DNA from: Paracoccus seriniphilus
GTDB taxonomy: Bacteria; Pseudomonadota; Alphaproteobacteria; Rhodobacterales; Rhodobacteraceae
Direction of reading: 5' to 3'
NCBI RefSeq assembly: GCF_028553745.1
Contig: NZ_CP067129.1
Coordinates: 726,501 to 790,500 of the forward strand
DNA: 64,000 bases
Part shown: positions 54,693 through 62,327 of the stretch, one piece after another
Position numbering within the stretch: position 1 is the stretch's first letter
Layout: each line of letters starts with the position of its first letter
Position numbers and translations under genes: made by a program
Notes under the pieces: model-generated
Seen by the model: the letters and a program-made list of their open reading frames with translations, nothing else
Database searches by the model: none
Told to the model about the DNA's origin: nothing

Positions 54693-55240
54693 GCACGGTC
54701 TCCTTGGCATCCGGCCGGGGCGGGATGGCGATAAACAAGGCAGGGCGCGTCGAATTCGGGTGTTGCCGCCGAATCGTCACGCTCTGCGCCCAGCCTTTCG
54801 GCCAGGGCGATCGAACGGCTGTTGTCCGGCGCGACATAGCTGACGGCGCCGTTCCAGCCCAGAACGTCATAGGCATGTTTGCGCGCGGCCTGTGCCGCCT
54901 CGAAGGCATAGCCCTTGCCCTGTGCGGTTTCGTCCCAGAGCGACCAGCCGATTTCACGCTCGGGCCAGCCTTCGGGGAACCAGGGGCCGGTCATGCCAAG
55001 CGGCCTGTCCTCATCCCGGCGTGTAAAGACGAACATTCCCCAGCCCCGCAGGACCCAATGCCCGATGACATGACCGAAGGCACGCCAGCCTTGCGATGCC
55101 TTCACTTCGGGGCCACCACCGACGAACTGCGCACGCTCGCTTGCCATGAAGGCGCGCCAATGCGGCCAGTCGCTTGCGACCGGCGCCCGCAGCGTCAGGC
55201 GCTGCGTCGTCAGGACCGGGGTGGGGGACAGCTGGATCAT
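54689..55240 (-). CDS. GNAT N-acetyltransferase, RimJ-like
   Basis: A 183-residue acetyltransferase. TTQRLTLRAPVASDWPHW is the RimJ-type start, and IGWSLWDETAQGKGYAFEA covers the acetyl-CoA pyrophosphate loop. APDNSRSIALAERLGA is the usual C-terminal helix. The target is unknown. It lies between ffh (10-nt gap) and the chorismate mutase (4-nt overlap). Confidence 0.88.
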   Translation of the reverse strand: MIQLSPTPVLTTQRLTLRAPVASDWPHWRAFMASERAQFVGGGPEVKASQGWRAFGHVIGHWVLRGWGMFVFTRRDEDRPLGMTGPWFPEGWPEREIGWSLWDETAQGKGYAFEAAQAARKHAYDVLGWNGAVSYVAPDNSRSIALAERLGAERDDSAATPEFDAPCLVYRHPAPAGCQGDRA

Positions 55241-55250
55241 CCGGGGCGGA

Positions 55251-56747
55251 TCACTTCTTGCCGAACAGGCCCGAGAGCCCGCCGGGCAGACCAGCCTTGG
55301 ACAGATCGCCGCCCAGCCCCTTGGGGTCCTGCAGCAGCTTGGTGGCCTCGGCCATTTTCGCCGGGTCCATGTTCTCCATGTCGGGCAGGCCGCCGCCCTT
55401 GCCGGTCATGGCGCGCATGGCCTGTTTCAGCATGCCACCCTTGCCCATCTTGCCCAGCTTCTTCATCGTGTCGGCCATCTGCTTCTGCATCTTCAGCAGA
55501 CGGTTCAGCTCGGCCACTTCCATGCCGGCACCCTTGGCGATCCGCTTCTTGCGGCTGGCCTGCAGAATCGCGGGATTGGCGCGCTCTTTCTTGGTCATCG
55601 AATTGATCAGGGCGATCTGGCGACGGATGGCATTGTCATCCATGCCCGCGGCCTCGGCCTGTTTGGCCATTTTCTGCATGCCGGGCATCATGCCCATGAT
55701 GGATTGCATGCCGCCCATCTTCTGCATCTGTTCCAGCTGACCCTTCAGGTCGTTCATGTTGAACAGACCTTTCTGAAAGCGCTTCATCATGCGTTCGGCC
55801 TGTTCGACCTCCAGCACTTCCTGGGCCTTTTCGACCAGCGAGACGATATCGCCCATGCCAAGGATACGGCCAGCGATTCGCTGCGCGTCAAAGCCCTCCA
55901 GCGCGTCCATCTTCTCGCCAAGGCCGACGAAGCGGATCGGCTTGCCGGTCACGGCGCGCATCGACAGGGCCGCACCGCCACGCCCGTCACCATCCATCCG
56001 GGTCAGCACAACGCCGGTCACGCCGACCTTGCCGTCGAATTCGGTGGCGACATTCACGGCGTCCTGACCGGTCAGCCCATCGACCACCAGCAGGGTTTCA
56101 CGCGGATTGGCGACATCGCGGACGGCCTGAACCTCATCCATCAGCACCTGATCGATGTGCAGCCGTCCGGCGGTGTCCAGCATATAGACGTCATAGCCGC
56201 CAAGGCTGGCCTGCTGCTTGGCGCGTTTGGCAATCTGCACGGCGTTCTCGCCCGGCACGATCGGCAGCGTATCGACGCCGATCTGCTGGCCCAGAATGGC
56301 CAGCTGCTCCATGGCAGCGGGACGGTTGGTGTCCAGAGAGGCCATCAGCACGCGTTTTTTCTCGCGCTCGGTCAGGCGTTTGGCCAGCTTCGCGGTGGTG
56401 GTCGTCTTGCCCGAACCCTGCAGGCCGACCATCAGGATCGGGGCGGGCGGGTTGTCGATCCGCAGGGCTTCGGGGGCATCTTCGCCCTGCAGCACCTTGA
56501 TCAACTCGTCATGGACGATCTTGACGACCTGCTGGCCGGGGGTCACCGATTTCGTGACCGAAGCGCCGGTCGCTTTCGACGTGACGGCTTTGACAAAATT
56601 GCGCGCCACCGGCAAAGAGACATCGGCCTCCAGCAGGGCGATGCGCACTTCGCGCATGGCGGCGGTAACGTCGTCCTCGGACAGCGCGCCTTGCTTGGTC
56701 AGCCGGTCGAAGACGCCGCCCAACCGGTCGGATAGGTTCTCGAACAT
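55251..56747 (-). CDS. ffh: Signal recognition particle protein Ffh
   Basis: GTPase of the signal recognition particle that targets membrane proteins co-translationally. It has 498 residues. The N domain begins MFENLSDRLGGVFDRL, the G domain contains GLQGSGKTTTTAKLA, DTAGRLHID and the TRMDGDGRGGAAL motif, and the M domain is rich in Met (GGMQSIMGMMPGMQKM). The ORF is open further upstream, but the ATG at 56747 matches the family start. It leads the gene block down to rpmE. Confidence 0.98.
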   Translation of the reverse strand: MFENLSDRLGGVFDRLTKQGALSEDDVTAAMREVRIALLEADVSLPVARNFVKAVTSKATGASVTKSVTPGQQVVKIVHDELIKVLQGEDAPEALRIDNPPAPILMVGLQGSGKTTTTAKLAKRLTEREKKRVLMASLDTNRPAAMEQLAILGQQIGVDTLPIVPGENAVQIAKRAKQQASLGGYDVYMLDTAGRLHIDQVLMDEVQAVRDVANPRETLLVVDGLTGQDAVNVATEFDGKVGVTGVVLTRMDGDGRGGAALSMRAVTGKPIRFVGLGEKMDALEGFDAQRIAGRILGMGDIVSLVEKAQEVLEVEQAERMMKRFQKGLFNMNDLKGQLEQMQKMGGMQSIMGMMPGMQKMAKQAEAAGMDDNAIRRQIALINSMTKKERANPAILQASRKKRIAKGAGMEVAELNRLLKMQKQMADTMKKLGKMGKGGMLKQAMRAMTGKGGGLPDMENMDPAKMAEATKLLQDPKGLGGDLSKAGLPGGLSGLFGKK

Positions 56748-56873
56748 GAGCCACGGCCTCCTGCGGTCCAAAACGGTACTGCCCCCGTGGGCGCAACGCG
56801 CTGACGGAGGGCGATCCCCGCGCATGTCGGGGACCGGAAGGGACATCCTTCCGGGAATTCGATTGGCTGATAC

Positions 56874-56905
56874 GAAAAAACGGCCCCCGAGTCAACGAGA
56901 GCCGT
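56874..56905 (-). terminator. Rho-independent terminator after azoR
   Basis: On the minus strand a 9-bp stem with two G-U pairs (ACGGCTCTC / GGGGGCCGT) is followed by six Ts. It starts 20 nt after the azoR stop. The rest of the 178-bp gap to ffh (56748-56873) holds no recognised element. Confidence 0.8.
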
Positions 56906-56925
56906 CCATATCCTTTTCGTGCCGT

Positions 56926-57513
56926 TTATGCAGCCAATTCTTCCAGCGCCTGCTGGGCGCGGGTCATGGCCGCGTCACGATCCAGTGCCAGTCCATCGGC
57001 GGGAATGAAGGTCACATCGGTGATCCCCAGGAATCCCAGCATGTGACGCAGATACTTCGAGGCATGGTCCATCTCCGATCCCATCGGCGTTCCGGCCGCA
57101 GCATAGGCGATGATGGCGCGCTTGCCTTTCAGCAGGCCTTCCGGTCCCTCGGCGGTATAGCGGAAGCTGATCCCGGCGCGGGCGATCTGGTCCAGCCAGT
57201 TCTTCAACTGGGCAGGCAGGTTGAAGTTGTAGACCGGCAGGCCGATCACCAGCACATCCGCATCCTGCACCTCCTTGAGATAGGCATCCGAGGTGGCGAT
57301 CAGCTCAAGCTGTTTCGGGCTGGGGTTTTCGGGCGTCATGCGCACCGCGTGGAACCATTCTGTGTCGATCGCCGGAACGCCCATGTTCAGGTCGCGATAG
57401 GTGATCCTGGCGTCGGGATGTGCTGCGGTCAGCTTTGCCACCGCCTCGGCCGTCAGTTTGCGCGAAACCGAGGCATCACCGGTAATGGCGCTGTCGAGAT
57501 GCAGGATATTCAT
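56926..57513 (-). CDS. azoR: FMN-dependent NADH-azoreductase
   Basis: Flavodoxin-fold quinone/azo reductase of 195 residues. NILHLDSAITGDASVSRKLT is the FMN phosphate loop, and VIGLPVYNFNLPAQLKNWLDQ and AYAAAGTPMGSEMD are conserved. It reduces quinones and azo compounds with NAD(P)H. GAGG lies 7 nt before the ATG. It is divergent from the LysR gene, which probably controls it. Confidence 0.93.
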   Translation of the reverse strand: MNILHLDSAITGDASVSRKLTAEAVAKLTAAHPDARITYRDLNMGVPAIDTEWFHAVRMTPENPSPKQLELIATSDAYLKEVQDADVLVIGLPVYNFNLPAQLKNWLDQIARAGISFRYTAEGPEGLLKGKRAIIAYAAAGTPMGSEMDHASKYLRHMLGFLGITDVTFIPADGLALDRDAAMTRAQQALEELAA

Positions 57514-57556
57514 GGCTAAACCTCATTGGATTGTCTGTTGAGGATTGGATAGTGCT

Positions 57557-57584
57557 TTGCATGAACGAACGAAACAGAGATAAT
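57557..57584 (+). promoter_or_regulatory. Putative promoter of the LysR gene
   Basis: TTGCAT at 57557 and GATAAT at 57579 are separated by 16 bp and match the -35/-10 consensus reasonably. Two ATTGGAT copies (57525-57531 and 57544-57550) lie just upstream, in the 100-bp spacer to azoR, and could be regulator sites. Confidence 0.5.
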
Positions 57585-57613
57585 CGCGCAGCATCTGTGC
57601 AGGAGCGCACAAT

Positions 57614-58456
57614 TTGATTGAAAGCTGGGATGATATCCGCGTGGCGCTGGCTGTTGCACGGCAAGGCACTGTCAGCGGCGCGGCGCATGTTCTGGGCGTG
57701 CATCATGCGACCGTGATCCGCCGCATCGACGCGCTGGAGCAGCATCTGGGCGCGCGGCTGTTCCAACGGCATCCGCGCGGTTACACGCTGACCGATGCCG
57801 GGCGGACCTTGTTGCAGACGGCCACTGAGGTGGACGAACATTTCGGCCAGATGGCTTCGCGGATCTCGGGGGCAGGTGACCGGATCGAGGGCGAGCTGGT
57901 CGTGACCTCACTGCCGGAACTGGCGCCGTTGGTGATGCCGCGCCTGATGCCCCTGCTGCTGCAGCATGCCGGTTTGCGCCTGCGCTACATGACCGATTCG
58001 CGGCTGTTCCGTCTGGATGCGGGCGAGGCTCAACTGGCGATTCGGGCCGGCGCGCGCCCGACCCAGCCCGATTACGTTGTTCGCGAAATGATCGTCTCGC
58101 GACAGGCCCTTTATGCGACGCAATCCTATCTGGACCGTTTCGGTCCGGTCGAGGATCTGCTGGGTCACAGTTTCGTCGTGCCGCCGCCTGACGGACCGCT
58201 GGCACCGGTCATGCGCTGGCTGGTTGCGCGCGTGCCTGCCGCGAATTTCCTCATGGTCAGCAATGATCCCCAGGCCCGCGAGGCGGTCATTCGCGCAGGT
58301 CTTGCGATCGGCAGCGTCCCGCCATCAAATGCCGGGGGACTGGTCGAGGTGATGTGCCTGCCGGAATGGGAATCGCGGCTGTGGCTGGTGACGCATGTCG
58401 ATCTGCATCGCTCGCCGAAGGTTCAGGCCGCGCTGGCGGTTTTGCGCGATATCTGA
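57614..58456 (+). CDS. LysR family transcriptional regulator
   Basis: A 280-residue regulator. The N-terminal winged helix reads IRVALAVARQGTVSGAAHVL and HATVIRRIDALEQHLGARLFQR, and the effector domain follows after residue 90. The start is TTG, with AGGAG 8 nt upstream. Divergence from azoR suggests it responds to quinone-like or electrophilic compounds, as in similar pairs; this is inference. Confidence 0.92.
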   Translation: MIESWDDIRVALAVARQGTVSGAAHVLGVHHATVIRRIDALEQHLGARLFQRHPRGYTLTDAGRTLLQTATEVDEHFGQMASRISGAGDRIEGELVVTSLPELAPLVMPRLMPLLLQHAGLRLRYMTDSRLFRLDAGEAQLAIRAGARPTQPDYVVREMIVSRQALYATQSYLDRFGPVEDLLGHSFVVPPPDGPLAPVMRWLVARVPAANFLMVSNDPQAREAVIRAGLAIGSVPPSNAGGLVEVMCLPEWESRLWLVTHVDLHRSPKVQAALAVLRDI

Positions 58457-58525
58457 CTGTTGCGGCGCCTTGGTGCTTTTCCCCGGCAATCCTCTGGGCC
58501 AAGATGCGCGGCAGGAGGACCCATG

Positions 58526-59104
58526 ATGACAGCCAAACTGCCCCCGATCAGCCGTTTTTACATTCCGGAATTTGCCAGCCTGCCCGAAGACATGCAGCAA
58601 GCCATGCGCAAGGTGGAAGAGAAATCCGGCTTTATTCCGAACATCTTTCTGGCGCTGGCCCATCGCCCCGCCGAGTTCCGGGCCTTCTTTGCCTATCACG
58701 ACGCGCTGATGGACAAGGACGACGGGCTCAGCAAGGCCGAGCGCGAGATGATCGTGGTGGCGACCAGCGGGCTGAACCGCTGTCAGTATTGCGTTGTCGC
58801 ACATGGGGCCATTCTGCGGATCCGGGCCAGGAACCCGCTGATTGCCGATCAGGTCTCGGTCAACTGGCGCAAGGCCGATCTTACCCCGCGCCAGAAAGCG
58901 ATGCTGGCCTATGCCGAAAAGGTTGCGCTGGATGCGCAGGATATCGAGGAAGCCGACCATGACGTGTTGCGTGACCACGGGTTCTCGGCGGACGAAATCT
59001 GGGACATCGGGGCGATCGCGGCCTTTTTCGGCATGTCCAACCGCCTGGTGAATGCGGGGGATATTCGTCCCAACGATGAATTCTACATGCTGGGAAGAAC
59101 GTGA
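58526..59104 (+). CDS. Peroxidase-related (AhpD/CMD-like) protein
   Basis: A 192-residue carboxymuconolactone decarboxylase-family protein. The redox pair is in RCQYCVVAHGAI, as in AhpD, with the conserved Glu in SKAEREMIVVATS. Family members protect against peroxides or work with disulfide partners. The ATG at 58526 has AGGAGG 7 nt upstream; an adjacent ATG is at 58523. The role is inferred from the fold. Confidence 0.87.
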   Translation: MTAKLPPISRFYIPEFASLPEDMQQAMRKVEEKSGFIPNIFLALAHRPAEFRAFFAYHDALMDKDDGLSKAEREMIVVATSGLNRCQYCVVAHGAILRIRARNPLIADQVSVNWRKADLTPRQKAMLAYAEKVALDAQDIEEADHDVLRDHGFSADEIWDIGAIAAFFGMSNRLVNAGDIRPNDEFYMLGRT

Positions 59105-59114
59105 CGCCAGGGCC

Positions 59115-60065
59115 ATGACCCGTAATGCGCCGACGCAAGGTATTGCGATACGAACCTCGGTTGCCGATGGCAGGGCGCGGCGTGAGGCCCTGTCGGGACA
59201 TGCGGCCATGCTGCTGTTTTCGGCATTGGTGGCGGGGTCGTTCTCGCTGGGCGCGCGGGCGGCCAATCTGATCGATCCGACGGCGCTGACCGCGCTGCGC
59301 TTTGCGCTGGCTGCGGGTGTCATTGCAGGTGTGGCCCTGGCCAGCGGCGGCATTCCTGCCCGTGCCTTTCGTGCGCCCTGGCGCTATCTGCTTCTGGGCG
59401 GCGTCTTTGCCATCTATTTCGTACTGATGTTCGAGGGTCTGAAGACCGCGCCACCGGTTTCGGCCAGCGCGGTCTTCACGTTGACTCCGCTGATGGCGGC
59501 CGGCTTTGGCTGGATGCTGATGCGCCAGAGAATGACCCTGCGCATGGCATCTGCCCTGATGCTGGGCGGTGCCGGCGCGCTTTGGGTGATCTTTCGCGGC
59601 GACCTGGCTGCGATGGCGCGGCTGGAGTTCGGTCGCGGAGAGGCGATCTATCTGGTGGGCTGCATGGCTCATGCCTTCTATACGCCGCTGGTGCGACGGC
59701 TGAACCGGGGTGAAAGCCCGCTGGTCTTTACCCTTGGCACGTTGATCGCCGGTGCGGTGATCCTGATCGTCTGGGGCTGGCAGCCCCTGCGGGCAACCGA
59801 CTGGGCGGCCCTGCCGGGCATCGTCTGGGTGGCGCTGGTCTATCTGGCGGTCTGTGCCAGCGCGGTGTCATTCGTGCTGGTGCAATATGCGACGCTGCGT
59901 CTGCCAGCGGCAAAGGTGATGGCCTATACCTATCTGACGCCGGTCTGGGTGATCCTGCTGGAGGTTGCCCTTGGTCAGGGCGGACCGGGGTTGGCGGTCC
60001 TGCCCGGCGTGTTTGCAACGCTGGCGGCGCTGATCCTGTTGCTGAAGGATGATGACCCCGCCTGA
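59115..60065 (+). CDS. DMT superfamily transporter (EamA domains)
   Basis: A 316-residue inner-membrane protein with about ten helices in two EamA repeats. The first repeat begins AMLLFSALVAGSFSLGARAA, and the second includes YLVGCMAHAFYTPLVRRL and YATLRLPAAKVMAYTYLTPV. It follows the AhpD-like gene by 10 nt, so the two may be co-transcribed. Export of metabolites or amino acids is typical; the substrate is unknown. Confidence 0.88.
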   Translation: MTRNAPTQGIAIRTSVADGRARREALSGHAAMLLFSALVAGSFSLGARAANLIDPTALTALRFALAAGVIAGVALASGGIPARAFRAPWRYLLLGGVFAIYFVLMFEGLKTAPPVSASAVFTLTPLMAAGFGWMLMRQRMTLRMASALMLGGAGALWVIFRGDLAAMARLEFGRGEAIYLVGCMAHAFYTPLVRRLNRGESPLVFTLGTLIAGAVILIVWGWQPLRATDWAALPGIVWVALVYLAVCASAVSFVLVQYATLRLPAAKVMAYTYLTPVWVILLEVALGQGGPGLAVLPGVFATLAALILLLKDDDPA

Positions 60066-60169
60066 AGGCAAAGCGGACACAGCCGGCAAACCCTTTGCAT
60101 CGCGCCACTTTCCATCGGCTCACGCACTCGTTAGGGTCCGCCAGACAACAGGCGGGAACGAGGTATTCG

Positions 60170-60940
60170 GTGGCGCATATCATCGTTGTGGGCAACGAAA
60201 AGGGTGGTTCGGGCAAGTCTACGACCTCGATGCATGTGGCAACCGCGCTGGCGCGTATGGGCCATCGTGTCGGGGGGCTGGATCTGGACGTGCGACAGCG
60301 CAGTTTTGGTCGCTATCTGGAAAATCGTGCGGCCTATGCCGAACGCAAGAAGATCGATCTGCCCATGCCGGTGCTGGGCAGCATGGGCGAGGGGTCTGAT
60401 CCGCTGACCCCGGCACTGACCCAGCTTGAAAAGACCTGTGATTTCATCCTGCTGGATTGTCCCGGATCGCATACGCGGCTCAGCCAGATGGCGCATACCG
60501 TGGCCGATACGCTGCTGACGCCGTTGAATGACAGTTTCGTCGATTTCGACCTGCTGGCGCGGATGTCCCCCGAGGGCCGGATCCAGGGGCCGTCCATTTA
60601 TGCCGAAATGGTCTGGGCGGCACGGCAGATGCGTGCCGAGGCCGGGGCCGGGCCGATCGACTGGCTGGTGCTGCGCAACCGTCTGGGCACGCAGGCCATG
60701 CACAACAAGCGCAAGGTGGGCCGTGCGCTGACCGATCTGTCCAAGCGGATCGGCTTTCGCGTGGCTCCGGGCTTTTCCGAGCGGGTCATTTTCCGCGAGC
60801 TGTTTCCGCGCGGTTTGACCCTGCTGGATCTGAAGGATATCGGCACCGAACAACTGTCGATGTCCAATATTGCTGCGCGGCAAGAGCTGCGCGATCTGGT
60901 CGCCGAACTGAATTTGCCCGGCGTCGAGATCACCTTCTGA
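60170..60940 (+). CDS. mipZ: Cell-division site ATPase MipZ
   Basis: ParA-family ATPase that inhibits FtsZ near the poles and so places the division site at midcell. The 256-residue protein begins at a GTG (AHIIVVGNEKGGSGKSTTSM), with the deviant Walker A motif KGGSGKST near residue 14. GGLDLDVRQRSFGRYLENR and FILLDCPGSHTRLSQ are MipZ-type. ACGAGG lies 6 nt upstream. No Min genes are seen nearby. Confidence 0.94.
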   Translation: MAHIIVVGNEKGGSGKSTTSMHVATALARMGHRVGGLDLDVRQRSFGRYLENRAAYAERKKIDLPMPVLGSMGEGSDPLTPALTQLEKTCDFILLDCPGSHTRLSQMAHTVADTLLTPLNDSFVDFDLLARMSPEGRIQGPSIYAEMVWAARQMRAEAGAGPIDWLVLRNRLGTQAMHNKRKVGRALTDLSKRIGFRVAPGFSERVIFRELFPRGLTLLDLKDIGTEQLSMSNIAARQELRDLVAELNLPGVEITF

Positions 60941-61097
60941 CCGCGAACTGGCGAATTCGTGTAGCCGGGGCCGCGGGCGCATGTGGTTTAACTGCATGGC
61001 AAGACGGAATAGACTAAAAGGGTGACCACAGGGGTTCAGGACTGGACGCGGCTTGTCCGGTTCGCCTCGTCGGCACTCAGGATCGGGACACAGGGCC

Positions 61098-62327
61098 ATG
61101 CAACGCGTTTTCTTCAGCCTGATGGCCATGGCCATGCTCTCTGTCTCCGCGCAGGCAGAAGACGTGCGTCTGCCTGAAATCGAGCGCGCGGCACCCATGG
61201 TCACGGTTGCCCCCGCAATCCGCGCCGAAATGCTGGCCCGCGTTCCCGTGTCAGGCAGCCTGGTGGCGCGCCAGGAAGTCCAGGTCTTCCCCAAGGTGAC
61301 GGGCTTCGAAATCACCGAGATCCTTGCCGAAACCGGGGATCGTGTCGAACAGGGGCAGGTTCTGGCGCGCCTGTCCAATGATACGCTGTCTGCCCAACTC
61401 GCCCAGGCCGAGGCCGAATATCAGCGCGCCCTGGCCGGGGTGGGGCAGGCGCGAAGCAATATCGACAGCGCCGAAGCGTCTCTGACGCAGGCTGTGACTG
61501 CGCTGGAACGCGCGCGCCGATTGCGGCAAAGCGGCAATACATCTCAGGCTGCATTGGATCAGGCCGTGGCGACCGAGGCCAACGCCCGCGCCAGTGCGGC
61601 TTCGGCCTCGGATGGTCTGGCCGTGGCGCAGGCGGCTTTGGCAGAGGCGAATGCGGCTCGTCGCATCGCGCGGCTCAACCTGGAATATGCCGATATCAAG
61701 GCGCCGGTTGCGGGGCTGGTCGTGGCGCGCAATGCCGAACTGGGGGCCTTGTCGGGGGGATCGGCGGCGCCCCTGTTCACCCTGATCGCGGACGGAGAGA
61801 TCGAACTGGAGGCCGAGGTCATCGAAACGGCCTTGCCCAAACTGTCGCAGGGCGATCCCGTCGATGTCGAGATTGCCGGGCTTGGCAATGTCGAAGGCGC
61901 GGTGCGCCTGGTGCCGGCCTCGGTCGATCCGGTCACGCGGCTGGGGCTTATGCGCATTTCCCTGAAGGACAAGGCCGAATTGCGCAGCGGATTATTCGCC
62001 AGCGGCTGGGTCACCACCGACCGTCGCGAGGCGATCACCGTGCCCGCGACGGCGGTGCTGGCCGATGCCACGGGTGAGCGGGTGCAGGTCGTGGCAGACG
62101 GGCGGATTGAAACCCGACCGGTCAGGGCGGGGCTTCTGTGGCAGGGCCGGCGGGAAATCCTTGAAGGTCTTGCCGAGGGCGAACAGGTGGTCGCGCGTTC
62201 GGGGGCCTTCTTTCGCGATGGAGACCAGGTTCACACGGTCGATCCGGGCATGATGCGGGACAGCGATGGCCCGACCGGGGGCGGACGGGAAACCGCCAGT
62301 GCCGCGGCAGAGGCGACCAACCCATGA
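61098..62327 (+). CDS. RND efflux periplasmic adaptor (membrane fusion protein)
   Basis: A 409-residue protein with a signal peptide ending VSAQA near residue 20. The lipoyl halves lie around VPVSGSLVARQEVQVFPKV and YADIKAPVAGLVVARNAELG, with a helical hairpin between them. The C-terminal beta-barrel and proximal domains follow, then an acidic/Gly-rich tail. It overlaps the permease gene by 4 nt (ATGA). In the 157-bp spacer upstream, TTTAAC and TAGACT (17 bp apart) are a weak promoter candidate. Confidence 0.92.
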   Translation: MQRVFFSLMAMAMLSVSAQAEDVRLPEIERAAPMVTVAPAIRAEMLARVPVSGSLVARQEVQVFPKVTGFEITEILAETGDRVEQGQVLARLSNDTLSAQLAQAEAEYQRALAGVGQARSNIDSAEASLTQAVTALERARRLRQSGNTSQAALDQAVATEANARASAASASDGLAVAQAALAEANAARRIARLNLEYADIKAPVAGLVVARNAELGALSGGSAAPLFTLIADGEIELEAEVIETALPKLSQGDPVDVEIAGLGNVEGAVRLVPASVDPVTRLGLMRISLKDKAELRSGLFASGWVTTDRREAITVPATAVLADATGERVQVVADGRIETRPVRAGLLWQGRREILEGLAEGEQVVARSGAFFRDGDQVHTVDPGMMRDSDGPTGGGRETASAAAEATNP

